From assembly GCF_033063295.1 (NCBI RefSeq), contig NZ_JAWJZH010000001.1, positions 2,914,001 to 2,978,000 of the forward strand: a DNA stretch of 64,000 nucleotides. Reading direction: 5' to 3'. This DNA is from Nitrosomonas sp. Is35. Lineage in GTDB: Bacteria; Pseudomonadota; Gammaproteobacteria; Burkholderiales; Nitrosomonadaceae. Below are positions 1 through 9,829 of the stretch, in pieces. Position numbers and translations under genes: made by a program. Under the pieces are notes generated by a model that was not told where the DNA came from, did no database searches, and saw nothing but the letters and a program-made list of their open reading frames with translations. Every line of letters begins with the position of its first letter. Within the stretch, counting starts at the first letter, position 1.

Positions 1-2
1 AA

Positions 3-209
3 GCCGCTGGGGCGGAGTTTCTATCGGAAAAAATCCGGCGCGAATACAACTGCCAGGAAAAACAAATCCGCACCCTCGCCTACTCACTTTTCAGCTTGAA
101 CATGGAACACGGCGACCTAGTGCGCTCGTACAACCAGCCGCAGAAATGGGAAATGGTAAAGCAGGGCAGCACAGAGGAAATGGAGTGGAAGGTGGCGTGT
201 AGTGAGTAA
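3..209 (+). CDS. Surface-adhesin-E-like protein, C-terminal part (gene cut by window start)
   Basis: An open frame runs from the window edge to a TAA at 207-209 and gives 68 residues. The pattern (E-Y-N-C near residue 15, then R-T-L-A-Y-S, N-M-x-x-G, a W about two thirds along, and W-K-V-A-C-S-E at the end) matches the C-terminal half of the surface-adhesin-E / NTHi-adhesin-like family of small exported proteins with paired Cys. Only the tail is visible, so signal peptide and length cannot be judged. The family call rests on motif spacing alone. Confidence 0.5.
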   Translation, partial: AAGAEFLSEKIRREYNCQEKQIRTLAYSLFSLNMEHGDLVRSYNQPQKWEMVKQGSTEEMEWKVACSE

Positions 210-387
210 ACTCGCGACACCGGAAAATTCCCGTCAATCAGCCGCTGGCACCGGGTCGGATCGTTTTCTATGCAACAGAGAAAAACGGAATTAATGGAAA
301 GATCAAGATTCTTTCCAGCAGAAATTGCCCGGAACTGGTACCTTTTCACAAGCGAATACGGAATGCGCAGATTGAATTTTCAAATGA

Positions 388-525
388 GCGCTGGTTTACA
401 TGGAGGCTTTGACGCTGAAAGATGCCATCCATGTGAATACAACAGTGAATGAAGAAAACATCGCGTACCCAGCCGACAGCAAGTTGGTGGTCAAGATCAT
501 CAACCGCCCGAACAAGATTGGCAAA
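388..525 (+). pseudogene. Transposase fragment (IS5/IS4-superfamily-like)
   Basis: A short open stretch between a stop at 385-387 and the lipase 3' end reads A-L-V-Y-M-E-A-L-T-L-K-D-A-I-H-V followed by N-T-T-V-N-E-E-N-I-A-Y-P-A-D-S-K-L. This resembles the VDTTVxEKNIxxPTDxKL segment in the middle of many IS5-type DDE transposases, with the catalytic D changed to N. No start, no other catalytic motifs and no inverted repeats are visible. It is read as an insertion-sequence scrap. The rest of 210-555 holds nothing recognisable. Confidence 0.5.
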
Positions 526-555
526 GCACATAGTGTTTCCAGTGATGCACTTTCG

Positions 556-1824
556 TCAAGGAGTGTTTTTTTTCTGCAGCCAGTTAGGCCAATCAGTCTC
601 AGTGACACCCGGTACTGGTCGTCCCCAGGTCTCGCCGCGGAAGGTATTGGATAGATGCCGGATGATCAATCGTTGCACCAGATTAACGTTCGGCAAAGTG
701 GCATGAAAACCGGCAGTCGCCAGCATAGTTTTGTCTTGAATTTCCCATATGCTTAAATCATCCGGCGTCACACCCACCAATTGTTCACGAGGCAAAAAGC
801 CGGGGCAGGCGCCCAGAAAAGGTACTATGCCATCGCCGGTATCCTCACTGTTCGCGCCCTGATCATTAGGATCAGGTAAGACAAAAACCGGTTGATTTTT
901 TTTGAATTCAATTTTGGCATTGAGCGAGGTTTTGGCACCCAAACCGACAATCGCCAGCCAGCCACTCCGCCCGCCACTGATAAGTTCACTATTATTCAAG
1001 TCCAACCCATTAGCCGTTTGCGCCAGTTCTTTCGCATTGGTTAGAAAATTCTTTAACAGGTCTTTGGCTTCAATATCAGCACCAATGCGTCGAATGAATG
1101 AACCCATCGTATCAAGAATCGATTGTTGCCAATTATCGGCTTCGAACAAGTCAATGCTTTCGTCATTTTTGCCGGTGACTGCATTTTCAAAGTTAGGCAA
1201 CAACTGATAAAGGGATGGCATCATCCTGGCGGTTTCTCGTTCGCGGTCGCGGGGTAACGGACCGGTGAGTTCACCCATGCCGGTGGTAACCTTGCGAATG
1301 GCATCGATTGAGCCTCTGAATGGCGTGGCGACAGTCACCACCTTGCCAACCTTAGTGGGTATTTTTTGCGTTTGGCATTGATGCAAATAGATCGTTAGTA
1401 CCAAACCACCCATCGAATGCGCCACCAAATCGACCTGATTTGCTGAATCTTTTTTGTAGTGCGGCAGCAAATTGGTTCTAGCCAGGACTTCGTCGATAAA
1501 CAAACCTAACTGTTCAGCGGTCTGAAAATTATCCTTGCGCCAATCGTAACCAAAAGCAAAAACAGGAGTTGGTTTTTCAGGTGTTTTGGTAAGATCATAA
1601 CGCAAAGCCTCTACCAAATCGCCGTAAGCCAGCGGGAATGGATTTGTCGCCAATACTCTGGCGGGCTCTCTGGCTTCATAGCGTAGGTCATCGGGATGCA
1701 AGGTGATGCGTTCGTACTCCTTGCGCAACACCGCCGTCCATACCTCCTCCACTGAAATCGGATAATAATCAGCCAGCGAAGTGCCGGTAATACCGGGAAT
1801 CACGATCACGGGATTTTGTGACAC
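556..1824 (-). CDS. LCAT-like alpha/beta-hydrolase (lipase/acyltransferase family)
   Basis: A 422-residue protein opening with V-I-V-I-P-G-I-T-G-T-S, the oxyanion-side P-G motif of lecithin:cholesterol acyltransferase-like hydrolases. The nucleophile elbow is A-H-S-M-G-G with Ser at residue 137. F-G-Y-D-W-R-K near residue 91 is also typical of the LCAT group. Likely acid and base are the D of D-G-I-V-P and the H of G-F-H-A-T near the C-terminus (inferred). The start is a GTG at 1822-1824 preceded by GAGGAG six bases upstream. No signal peptide is apparent, so it may be cytoplasmic. The substrate cannot be told from sequence. Confidence 0.75.
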   Translation of the reverse strand: MSQNPVIVIPGITGTSLADYYPISVEEVWTAVLRKEYERITLHPDDLRYEAREPARVLATNPFPLAYGDLVEALRYDLTKTPEKPTPVFAFGYDWRKDNFQTAEQLGLFIDEVLARTNLLPHYKKDSANQVDLVAHSMGGLVLTIYLHQCQTQKIPTKVGKVVTVATPFRGSIDAIRKVTTGMGELTGPLPRDRERETARMMPSLYQLLPNFENAVTGKNDESIDLFEADNWQQSILDTMGSFIRRIGADIEAKDLLKNFLTNAKELAQTANGLDLNNSELISGGRSGWLAIVGLGAKTSLNAKIEFKKNQPVFVLPDPNDQGANSEDTGDGIVPFLGACPGFLPREQLVGVTPDDLSIWEIQDKTMLATAGFHATLPNVNLVQRLIIRHLSNTFRGETWGRPVPGVTETDWPNWLQKKNTP

Positions 1825-2016
1825 AACTTGCTCCTCATGGTTGGTGGGCTGTAGCGTAAAGATTCACCGAGACCGGATTGCATTGCTCCAGACAAACACC
1901 GTATCAGTTGACTGGATAATCGGCTTTGTTTGAAGTACCGCAGATTTTATTCACCGATTTCTCGCAACTTTTTTGGATCATACCGCGTTACCAGCCGGTT
2001 AGCAAAGGCTTAGCGG

Positions 2017-2847
2017 TTACCCATACAACCGCCGCTTCAACCCGCAACGATTCAGTATGATCGCGCTGATTTCCTCGATGGAAATGCGCGTGGTATCCAG
2101 ATACGGAATATTGCACTGGCGAAACAACGATTCCTGCCATTGAATTTCCCGCTGGCATTGCGCCAGTGAGGCGTATTGACTGTCCGGGCGGCGTTCCTGG
2201 CGGATGAAGTGCAGTTGTTCGGGAATCAGCGTCAAGCCAAACAATTTACTTTTTACGTTTTCCAGCACGTCCGGTAACCGCATGACGGGCATGTCATCCG
2301 GCGTCAGCGGATAATTCGCTGCGGCGATACCGTATTGCAAGCCCAGATACAGGCAGGTTGGTGTTTTGCCGGAGCGCGAAACACCGGTCAGGACGATGTC
2401 GGCTTCGGCGAGATGTTTCGGATTGACGCCGTCGTCGTGCGCCAGCACGTAATTGATCGCGGCGATGCGCTTGAAATACGACGGATGATGCTCGACGCCA
2501 TGCGAACGTCCGGCTTTTCGCACCGACGATTGATGCAATTCTTCCTCGACCGGATGGGTGAAGGTTTCAAAAAAATCGTAGACGCGGCAGTTTGCCTGTT
2601 TTATGACTGAGAGAATTTCCGGCTTCAACAAAGTGCTGAATACCAACGGACGGTAGCCATCGCGCCCGGCGGCTTGGTTAATCTGCATCAACACCGCTTT
2701 GGCTTTCTCAAGATCGTCCAGAAACGGCACGTTGATGGTCTCCCACTCGATACCGTCAAATTGCGTCAGCAAACTATGTCCGAGCGTTTCCGCAGTGATG
2801 CCGGTACGGTCTGATAAGTAGAAAACCGTGCGTTTTTGCTTCGTCAT
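2017..2847 (-). CDS. ppsR: PEP synthase regulatory protein (bifunctional kinase/pyrophosphorylase, DUF299)
   Basis: The 276-residue protein matches the DUF299 family: N-terminal [13 protein letters not shown] and P-loop G-V-S-R-S-G-K-T at residues 155-162, close to its place in E. coli PpsR (YdiA). The family uses ADP to phosphorylate and inactivate PEP synthase at a Thr beside the catalytic His, and Pi to reverse this. It overlaps the 3' end of ppsA by 4 bp in the same orientation, so the two are translationally coupled. In E. coli the genes are adjacent but divergent, so this order differs. Confidence 0.93.
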   Translation of the reverse strand: MTKQKRTVFYLSDRTGITAETLGHSLLTQFDGIEWETINVPFLDDLEKAKAVLMQINQAAGRDGYRPLVFSTLLKPEILSVIKQANCRVYDFFETFTHPVEEELHQSSVRKAGRSHGVEHHPSYFKRIAAINYVLAHDDGVNPKHLAEADIVLTGVSRSGKTPTCLYLGLQYGIAAANYPLTPDDMPVMRLPDVLENVKSKLFGLTLIPEQLHFIRQERRPDSQYASLAQCQREIQWQESLFRQCNIPYLDTTRISIEEISAIILNRCGLKRRLYG

Positions 2848-5219
2848 CGCTTGCTCAACTTAGCCAAATCCAGCCAGGTCTGCATCACCGAATCGGGATT
2901 CAACGATAGGCTGCCAATGCCTTGCTCATATAACCAAGCGGCGAAATCCGGATAATCCGACGGTCCTTGCCCGCAAATACCGATGTATTTGTCTTGCTTG
3001 CGGCATGCGTCGATGGCCATTGCCAGCAATTTCTTCACAGCCGGATTACGCTCGTCGAACACATGCGCGACCAGACTGGAGTCACGATCAACGCCGAGCG
3101 TGAGCTGCGTCATGTCGTTGGAACCGATCGAGAAACCATCGAAATGCTGCAAAAATGCTTCCGCCAGCAGGGCATTCGACGGAATCTCGCACATCATGAT
3201 CACGCGTAAGCCGTTTTTACCACGCTCCAGCCCATGCGAAGCGAGCAACGCAACCACCTGTTCCGCTTCTTCCAAGGTGCGGCAAAACGGAATCATGATC
3301 TCGACGTTGGTCAACCCCATATCGTCGCGCACTTGGCGCAGCGCACGGCATTCCAGCGCAAAACAATCGCGGAACGCGGGCGCGAGATAGCGCGATGCGC
3401 CGCGAAAGCCGATCATCGGATTTTCTTCGTGCGGCTCGTAGCGGTCGCCCGCGAGCAAATTGGCGTACTCGTTGGATTTGAAATCGGAGGTGCGTACTAT
3501 CACCGGGTGCGGATAAAACGCCGCCGCCAGGGTGGCGATGCCCTCGGTCAATTTGTCCACATAAAAACTGATGGGGTTCTGATAACCAGCGATGCGGCTA
3601 GCGATTTCCCGTTTCAAATCATCGGACAGTTGATCGAATTCCAGCAACGCCTTGGGATGGATGCCGATCATGTTGTTGATGATGAATTCCAGCCGGGCCA
3701 GCCCCACACCTTGATTCGGCATGCGCGAGAAAGAGAAAGCGTGCGACGGATTGCCGACATTCATCATGATTTTCAGCGGCAAGTCCGGCAATTTTCCGGC
3801 ATCCGCAGTGGTATGTTCAAATGCCAGTAAACCGTCATACACATAACCGCTATCGCCTTCCGCACAGGAAACCGTGACTGCCGCGCCTTCCTTGATCTGC
3901 GCCGTGGCATCGCCGCAGCCGACCACGGCGGGAATGCCCATTTCGCGCGCGATAATCGCCGCGTGGCAAGTCCGTCCGCCACGATTGGTGACGATCGCCG
4001 AGGCGCGTTTCATAATCGGTTCCCAATCCGGGTCGGTCATGTCCGTCACCAAGACATCGCCGGGCTGGATTTGATGCATCTGATCAATCTTCGTGATCAG
4101 TCGCGCCGTTCCCTGACCGATCTTGCTGCCAATCGCACGTCCTTCGGCCAGCACGGCCCCTTTGCCCGTCAGCTTAAAGCGCTCCAGCACCAATGAAGAA
4201 CGGCTTTCCACCGTTTCCGGCCGCGCCTGCACAATGTACAGTTGCCCATCCTGCCCGTCCAAAGCCCATTCGATATCCATCGGACGGCCATAATGCTGTT
4301 CGATGATCACCGCTTGCCGCGCCAGCGCTTCGACTTGCTCATTCGAAAGCGAAAAACGCATGCGCCGCGCGGTTTCAACATCGCGCGTCAACGTCAATGC
4401 AGCGCCGTCACTGTTTTTATCCGCGTACACCATCTCAATGGCTTTAGTGCCCAGCCGCCGCGACAAAATGGCAGGCTTCCCGGCGGCCAGTCCGGGCTTG
4501 TAGACATAGAATTCATCCGGATTGACGATGCCCTGCACAATGGTTTCACCCAATCCATACGCCACCGTGATGAAAACCGCCTCGCGAAAACCGGATTCGG
4601 TATCCAGCGTAAACATCACACCGCTGGCGCCGAGGTCGCTACGCACCATTTTCTGAATTCCGGCGGACAGATACACTTTGTCGTGCGGGAATCGCTGGTG
4701 CACGCGGTATGCAATTGCCCGGTCGTTATACAACGAAGCAAACACCACCTTGATGGCTGCGATGATTTGATCCAAGCCATGCACATTCAGCAACGTTTCC
4801 TGCTGCCCGGCAAACGATGCGTCGGCCAGATCCTCGGCAGTCGCCGACGAGCGCACCGCAAACGACACATTTTCGCCGCTATTGGCGGCCAATTTTTCAT
4901 AAGCTTGCGATACCGCTTGCAGCAATGCATCCGGCAGCGCGGCATTCAGCACCCAGCCGCGTATCGCCTTACCGGCAGCGGATAGCGCTTGCGTGTCGTC
5001 GACATCCAAGCCGTTCAACAACTGATTGATGCGATCCGTCAGTCCATTGACATTCAAAAATTCCCGGTATGCCTCGGTGGTGGTAGCAAAACCCGCCGGT
5101 ACATTAACACCGGCTTGCGCCAGATGACTGATCATCTCCCCCAGCGAAGCATTTTTTCCACCCACCAGGGCGACATCGTGCATCGTCAATTGATCAAACC
5201 AGGCGATATAGTGTGTCAT
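2844..5219 (-). CDS. ppsA: Phosphoenolpyruvate synthase (pyruvate, water dikinase)
   Basis: 791 residues, the normal length. It converts pyruvate + ATP + H2O to PEP + AMP + Pi. The N-terminal ATP-grasp domain starts with [11 protein letters not shown]. The central phosphohistidine domain has G-G-R-T-C-H-A-A with His419 (E. coli His421). The C-terminal PEP-binding barrel ends with I-C-G-Q-G-P-S-D carrying catalytic Cys749. The Thr next to the His, the target of PpsR, is preserved as R-T-C-H. Together with RuBisCO downstream this suggests control of the pyruvate/PEP node during autotrophic growth (inference). Confidence 0.95.
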   Translation of the reverse strand: MTHYIAWFDQLTMHDVALVGGKNASLGEMISHLAQAGVNVPAGFATTTEAYREFLNVNGLTDRINQLLNGLDVDDTQALSAAGKAIRGWVLNAALPDALLQAVSQAYEKLAANSGENVSFAVRSSATAEDLADASFAGQQETLLNVHGLDQIIAAIKVVFASLYNDRAIAYRVHQRFPHDKVYLSAGIQKMVRSDLGASGVMFTLDTESGFREAVFITVAYGLGETIVQGIVNPDEFYVYKPGLAAGKPAILSRRLGTKAIEMVYADKNSDGAALTLTRDVETARRMRFSLSNEQVEALARQAVIIEQHYGRPMDIEWALDGQDGQLYIVQARPETVESRSSLVLERFKLTGKGAVLAEGRAIGSKIGQGTARLITKIDQMHQIQPGDVLVTDMTDPDWEPIMKRASAIVTNRGGRTCHAAIIAREMGIPAVVGCGDATAQIKEGAAVTVSCAEGDSGYVYDGLLAFEHTTADAGKLPDLPLKIMMNVGNPSHAFSFSRMPNQGVGLARLEFIINNMIGIHPKALLEFDQLSDDLKREIASRIAGYQNPISFYVDKLTEGIATLAAAFYPHPVIVRTSDFKSNEYANLLAGDRYEPHEENPMIGFRGASRYLAPAFRDCFALECRALRQVRDDMGLTNVEIMIPFCRTLEEAEQVVALLASHGLERGKNGLRVIMMCEIPSNALLAEAFLQHFDGFSIGSNDMTQLTLGVDRDSSLVAHVFDERNPAVKKLLAMAIDACRKQDKYIGICGQGPSDYPDFAAWLYEQGIGSLSLNPDSVMQTWLDLAKLSKR

Positions 5220-5282
5220 TGGGAAACTCCTATCGGCGAATAATTAACAAGTAACTTTCCAGTAGACGGTTACGCAGCAAAC

Positions 5283-6242
5283 TTAATGCTGGCTGTCTTT
5301 TAATAATGGGCAATGCCCGGAAATTGCATGACGGCATGATAAATCATCTAGGTAATCCGATGCCTGACGCAAATACTCCAAGAACGTCTGCGCTACAATC
5401 GATAACTGTTTACCGGATGGATAAGCAAAGTACCAGTCACGTTCAATTGGAAATCCATCAACATCGAGTATCGCCAGCTGCCCCATCGGCGCATCGAGTG
5501 TCAAAGTATGTCTGGATAAGACAGCGATACCCAGTCTACCGACAATAGCTTGCTTAATCGCTTCATTGCTTCCCAACTCCATGCGGACTTTCAATTTTTT
5601 ATTTTGCTCTGAAAAAAAACGTTCTGTCGCCATTCTCGTTCCAGAACCCGGTTCGCGCATAATGAAGAGTTCATCGCAAATACGCTCAATGCTGATATTT
5701 TTTTCGCAAGACAAGGGATGATCGGCCGATGCCATAACAACCAGCGGATTGTCTAAAAACACTTCCGCTACGGCATCAACCGCATCCGGAACTTGGCCCA
5801 GAATGTAGAGATCGTCTTGATTGTTGGTTAATCGCTCCAAAACACGCTCACGGTTTGTCACTTTTAGCGCAACATCTATATTTGGATATTTCTGACAAAA
5901 CATACCCAGCAAACGCGGCGTAAAATATTTCGCAGTAGTCACCACTGCGAGCCGGAGCTTGCCGGATTTCAGACCTTTCATATCCGATGCGATCATTTCA
6001 AAACGGGAGAAATGTTCAAAAATACCCAGACAAGTTTTATATAGCTCTTTTCCTGCATCCGTCAGATAGATTTTTTTACCAATTTGTTCAAACAATGGCA
6101 AGCCAATTTCATCCGTCAGTTTTTTGATTTGCATCGATACTGTCGGTTGTGTCAGAAACAATTCTTCGGCCGCACGCGTGAAGCTCTTCAATCGCGCGAT
6201 CGCTTCGAATACCTCCAATTGTCGTATGGTGCTATGGCGCAC
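5283..6242 (-). CDS. cbbR: LysR-type transcriptional activator of the RuBisCO operon
   Basis: A 319-residue LysR-family regulator. The winged HTH lies at residues 1-60 (R-Q-L-E-V-F-E-A-I-A, then F-T-R-A-A-E-E-L-F-L-T-Q-P-T-V-S). A periplasmic-binding-like effector domain fills the rest. It is transcribed divergently from cbbL, the classic CbbR arrangement, and shares a 162-bp intergenic region containing a palindrome. CbbR proteins sense Calvin-cycle metabolites such as RuBP, PEP or NADPH; which one applies here cannot be read from sequence. Confidence 0.92.
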   Translation of the reverse strand: MRHSTIRQLEVFEAIARLKSFTRAAEELFLTQPTVSMQIKKLTDEIGLPLFEQIGKKIYLTDAGKELYKTCLGIFEHFSRFEMIASDMKGLKSGKLRLAVVTTAKYFTPRLLGMFCQKYPNIDVALKVTNRERVLERLTNNQDDLYILGQVPDAVDAVAEVFLDNPLVVMASADHPLSCEKNISIERICDELFIMREPGSGTRMATERFFSEQNKKLKVRMELGSNEAIKQAIVGRLGIAVLSRHTLTLDAPMGQLAILDVDGFPIERDWYFAYPSGKQLSIVAQTFLEYLRQASDYLDDLSCRHAISGHCPLLKDSQH

Positions 6243-6292
6243 GAGACTCTCCTTTCCATTTTAATCATAGACAAAATCTATCAATACCATTG

Positions 6293-6308
6293 TAACAATT
6301 GATTGTTA
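6293..6308. promoter_or_regulatory. Probable CbbR operator (16-bp palindrome)
   Basis: The sequence TAACAATTGATTGTTA is a perfect inverted repeat (7-bp arms, 2-bp centre) between cbbR and cbbL. It lies about 20-35 bp upstream of a consensus -10 for cbbL. LysR-type sites often have such T-rich/A-rich dyads overlapping the -35. That CbbR binds here is inferred from position. Confidence 0.55.
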
Positions 6309-6329
6309 TTTATGATTGAATGATTCTAC

Positions 6330-6335
6330 TATAAT
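6330..6335 (+). promoter_or_regulatory. -10 element of the putative cbbL promoter
   Basis: A perfect TATAAT lies 69 bp upstream of the cbbL ATG. No good -35 sits 16-18 bp upstream. The nearest is TTGTTA at 6304-6309, inside the palindrome with a 20-bp spacer, as expected for an activator-dependent promoter. Confidence 0.5.
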
Positions 6336-6362
6336 TTTCACTCGCTGATAGCTACTTCATGA

Positions 6363-7880
<1,518 letters not shown>

Positions 7881-7900
7881 TCTTTTCAGGAGAAACAATC

Positions 7901-8335
7901 ATGATGACCAATCACGGGAATTTACTCACACAGGGCCAATTCTCTTTTCTGCCTCCGTTGACCGACAAGCAAATTTCAGCACAGCTCAAATATGCGTTGA
8001 AAAATGGTTGGGCAATCGGCATTGAATACACTGACGACCCTCATCCACGCAATACCTATTGGGAAATGTTTGGCAACCCAATGTTTGATTTGAAAGATCC
8101 GGCAGGAATCTTGCTGGAAATCAATAGTTGCCGCAAAACTTTTCCAAACCACTATATCCGCGTGACTGCATTTAATTCGACACGCGGGGTGGAAAGTCCA
8201 ACCATGTCGTACATTGTTAACCGGCCCAAGAAAGAACCAGGGTTTAGTTTAGTACGCCAGGAAGGTGCTGGACGAAGCGTTAGTTACACCATTCATTCCT
8301 ATGCAACTGACAAGCCGGAAACTGAGCGCTACTAG
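7901..8335 (+). CDS. cbbS: RuBisCO small subunit, red-like
   Basis: 144 residues, starting 20 bp after cbbL with AGGAGA ahead of tandem ATGs (7901 or 7904). It has the red-like small-subunit features: T-Q-G-Q-F-S-F-L-P-P-L near the N-terminus, W-E-M-F-G-N-P-M-F and the extended C-terminal beta-hairpin segment (about residues 110-144), which closes the solvent channel in red-type L8S8 enzymes. Caps the large-subunit octamer. Followed by a stable hairpin that separates it from cbbX. Confidence 0.96.
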   Translation: MMTNHGNLLTQGQFSFLPPLTDKQISAQLKYALKNGWAIGIEYTDDPHPRNTYWEMFGNPMFDLKDPAGILLEINSCRKTFPNHYIRVTAFNSTRGVESPTMSYIVNRPKKEPGFSLVRQEGAGRSVSYTIHSYATDKPETERY

Positions 8336-8350
8336 CATAATAAAAACAAG

Positions 8351-8381
8351 GTATCTCTCTCCCTCATGGGGAGAGAGATAC
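8351..8381 (+). other. Stable hairpin between cbbS and cbbX
   Basis: A perfect 13-bp stem (arms GTATCTCTCTCCC and GGGAGAGAGATAC) encloses a 5-nt loop, 15 nt after the cbbS stop. No U-run follows (TAATAATAC), so it is not a standard intrinsic terminator. It more likely protects the cbbLS mRNA 3' end or partly attenuates read-through, giving much more cbbLS than cbbX (inference). Confidence 0.7.
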
Positions 8382-8473
8382 TAATAATACAAACAGTTAC
8401 CAGAATAAAGGCATTAATATAATTAATGCATTTCACAATCTCCATCTCATGAGGCCTCAAAGAGTGATTAAAC

Positions 8474-9415
8474 ATGCCTAAGCAATCTAAAAACTTAACT
8501 TCATCCGAAGGTACATTAATTGATTTAGATGCAGAATTCCGCGAATCGAATATCCAGGAAGTACTGGATAAACTGGATCGTGAACTGATAGGTTTAATCC
8601 CTGTGAAGACTCGCATTCGCGAAACCGCCGCGTTGTTACTGGTCGATCGTGTTCGCAAAAAACTGGGACTATCTGCAGGTGCGCCCAGTCTACACATGTG
8701 CTTTACTGGCAATCCTGGTACCGGGAAAACGACTGTAGCTCTGCGCATGGCAGAAATCTTACACCGCCTCGGCTATGTGCGTGAAGGACACCTGGTTTCA
8801 GTGACCCGGGACGACTTGGTCGGTCAATATATTGGACATACCGCCCCCAAAACAAAAGAAGTGATAAAAAAAGCGATGGGGGGCGTTCTTTTCATCGATG
8901 AAGCTTATTACCTTTACAAACCAGAAAACGAACGTGATTATGGCGCAGAATCAATAGAAATTCTGTTGCAAACGATGGAAAATAATCGCGAAGACTTAGT
9001 CGTTATTTTGGCGGGTTACAAAGATCGTATGGATAAATTCTTCCATAGCAATCCCGGCATGCGCTCGCGCATAGCGCACCATATCGACTTTCCGGATTAC
9101 GGTCCGGATGAGTTAGTTGCGATCGCTAAATTGATGTTAGAAAGCCAAAATTACTGTTTCAGTTCAGCCGGGGAAGAAGCATTTGGAAAATATATACGTC
9201 TGCGCATGAAGTCGGAGCATTTCGCCAATGCGCGCTCGGTTCGTAACGCGCTTGATCGTGCTCGCCTCCGCCAAGCAAATCGATTATTTTCCGGAACAAA
9301 GAAATCATTATCCAAAACTGATCTCATCACATTAGAAGCGGAAGATATTCTAGCGAGTCGTGTTTTTCTTGAAAGTACGTTGGATAGTGAACCGAATACA
9401 AAAAATAAAAAATAA
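8474..9415 (+). CDS. cbbX: Red-type RuBisCO activase (AAA+)
   Basis: 313 residues, normal for CbbX. It has Walker A G-N-P-G-T-G-K-T at residues 79-86, Walker [13 protein letters not shown] near 136-147, and sensor/arginine-finger segments (N-P-G-M-R-S-R-I). Hexameric CbbX removes inhibitory sugar phosphates by threading the red-like CbbL C-terminus through its pore. Its presence agrees with the form IC assignment. The pore-loop Y-I-G-H-T after the V-G-Q motif is present. The C-terminal 15 residues are Lys/Asn-rich. Confidence 0.95.
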   Translation: MPKQSKNLTSSEGTLIDLDAEFRESNIQEVLDKLDRELIGLIPVKTRIRETAALLLVDRVRKKLGLSAGAPSLHMCFTGNPGTGKTTVALRMAEILHRLGYVREGHLVSVTRDDLVGQYIGHTAPKTKEVIKKAMGGVLFIDEAYYLYKPENERDYGAESIEILLQTMENNREDLVVILAGYKDRMDKFFHSNPGMRSRIAHHIDFPDYGPDELVAIAKLMLESQNYCFSSAGEEAFGKYIRLRMKSEHFANARSVRNALDRARLRQANRLFSGTKKSLSKTDLITLEAEDILASRVFLESTLDSEPNTKNKK

Positions 9416-9448
9416 AAAATAAAGACTCAAGACATATTTTCGATAGCG

Positions 9449-9796
9449 ATGGAAACGCTGACACTACCCTGGCGCATCTTCCCAAAAACGATCGAAGCAG
9501 CATGTTATAACCGCGGGCGGCTTGCGCTGCTGCGATTAGGCTATCCACTGCGAGTTACATTACTGAAACATCGTGGATTAGAAGTCATCTTAGACAAGAC
9601 TATGTGGCTATGTGTTGATAGCAATAAAGATGACCAGCCTATTCTGGCATGGCGCGAGTTTCAGATTCACGGACGACGTAACTTACATCTGCCGATTTCT
9701 TGTGAATTGTGGCTATACCATAGCTGTGCAGGTCTCATCATGGGCTCAGCGCTGGATGATTTGGATCAGGTACTTGAAAATTATGCATTGAAATAA
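9449..9796 (+). CDS. Uncharacterised protein of the RuBisCO operon
   Basis: 115 residues, not recognised. It sits 33 bp after cbbX and 33 bp before the aldolase-like gene on the same strand, so it is presumably co-transcribed. The protein is soluble-looking, rich in Leu, Trp and Arg, with no signal peptide, membrane segment or known motif. Features are an N-terminal L-P-W-R-I-F-P and a C-terminal acidic L-D-D-L-D-Q-V-L-E-N-Y. The ATG at 9449 has only a weak ribosome-binding site. Operon position suggests a role with RuBisCO or its assembly, which is inference only. Confidence 0.7.
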   Translation: METLTLPWRIFPKTIEAACYNRGRLALLRLGYPLRVTLLKHRGLEVILDKTMWLCVDSNKDDQPILAWREFQIHGRRNLHLPISCELWLYHSCAGLIMGSALDDLDQVLENYALK

Positions 9797-9829
9797 TTTT
9801 CTCACCCCCCTAAATTTCTGAGGATAAAA

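Noticed and set aside
4242..4985. Long plus-strand ORF (247 codons) opposite ppsA
   Set aside because: It is antisense to a well-conserved enzyme, rich in His and Arg, with no motif or ribosome-binding site. It is a codon-bias shadow.
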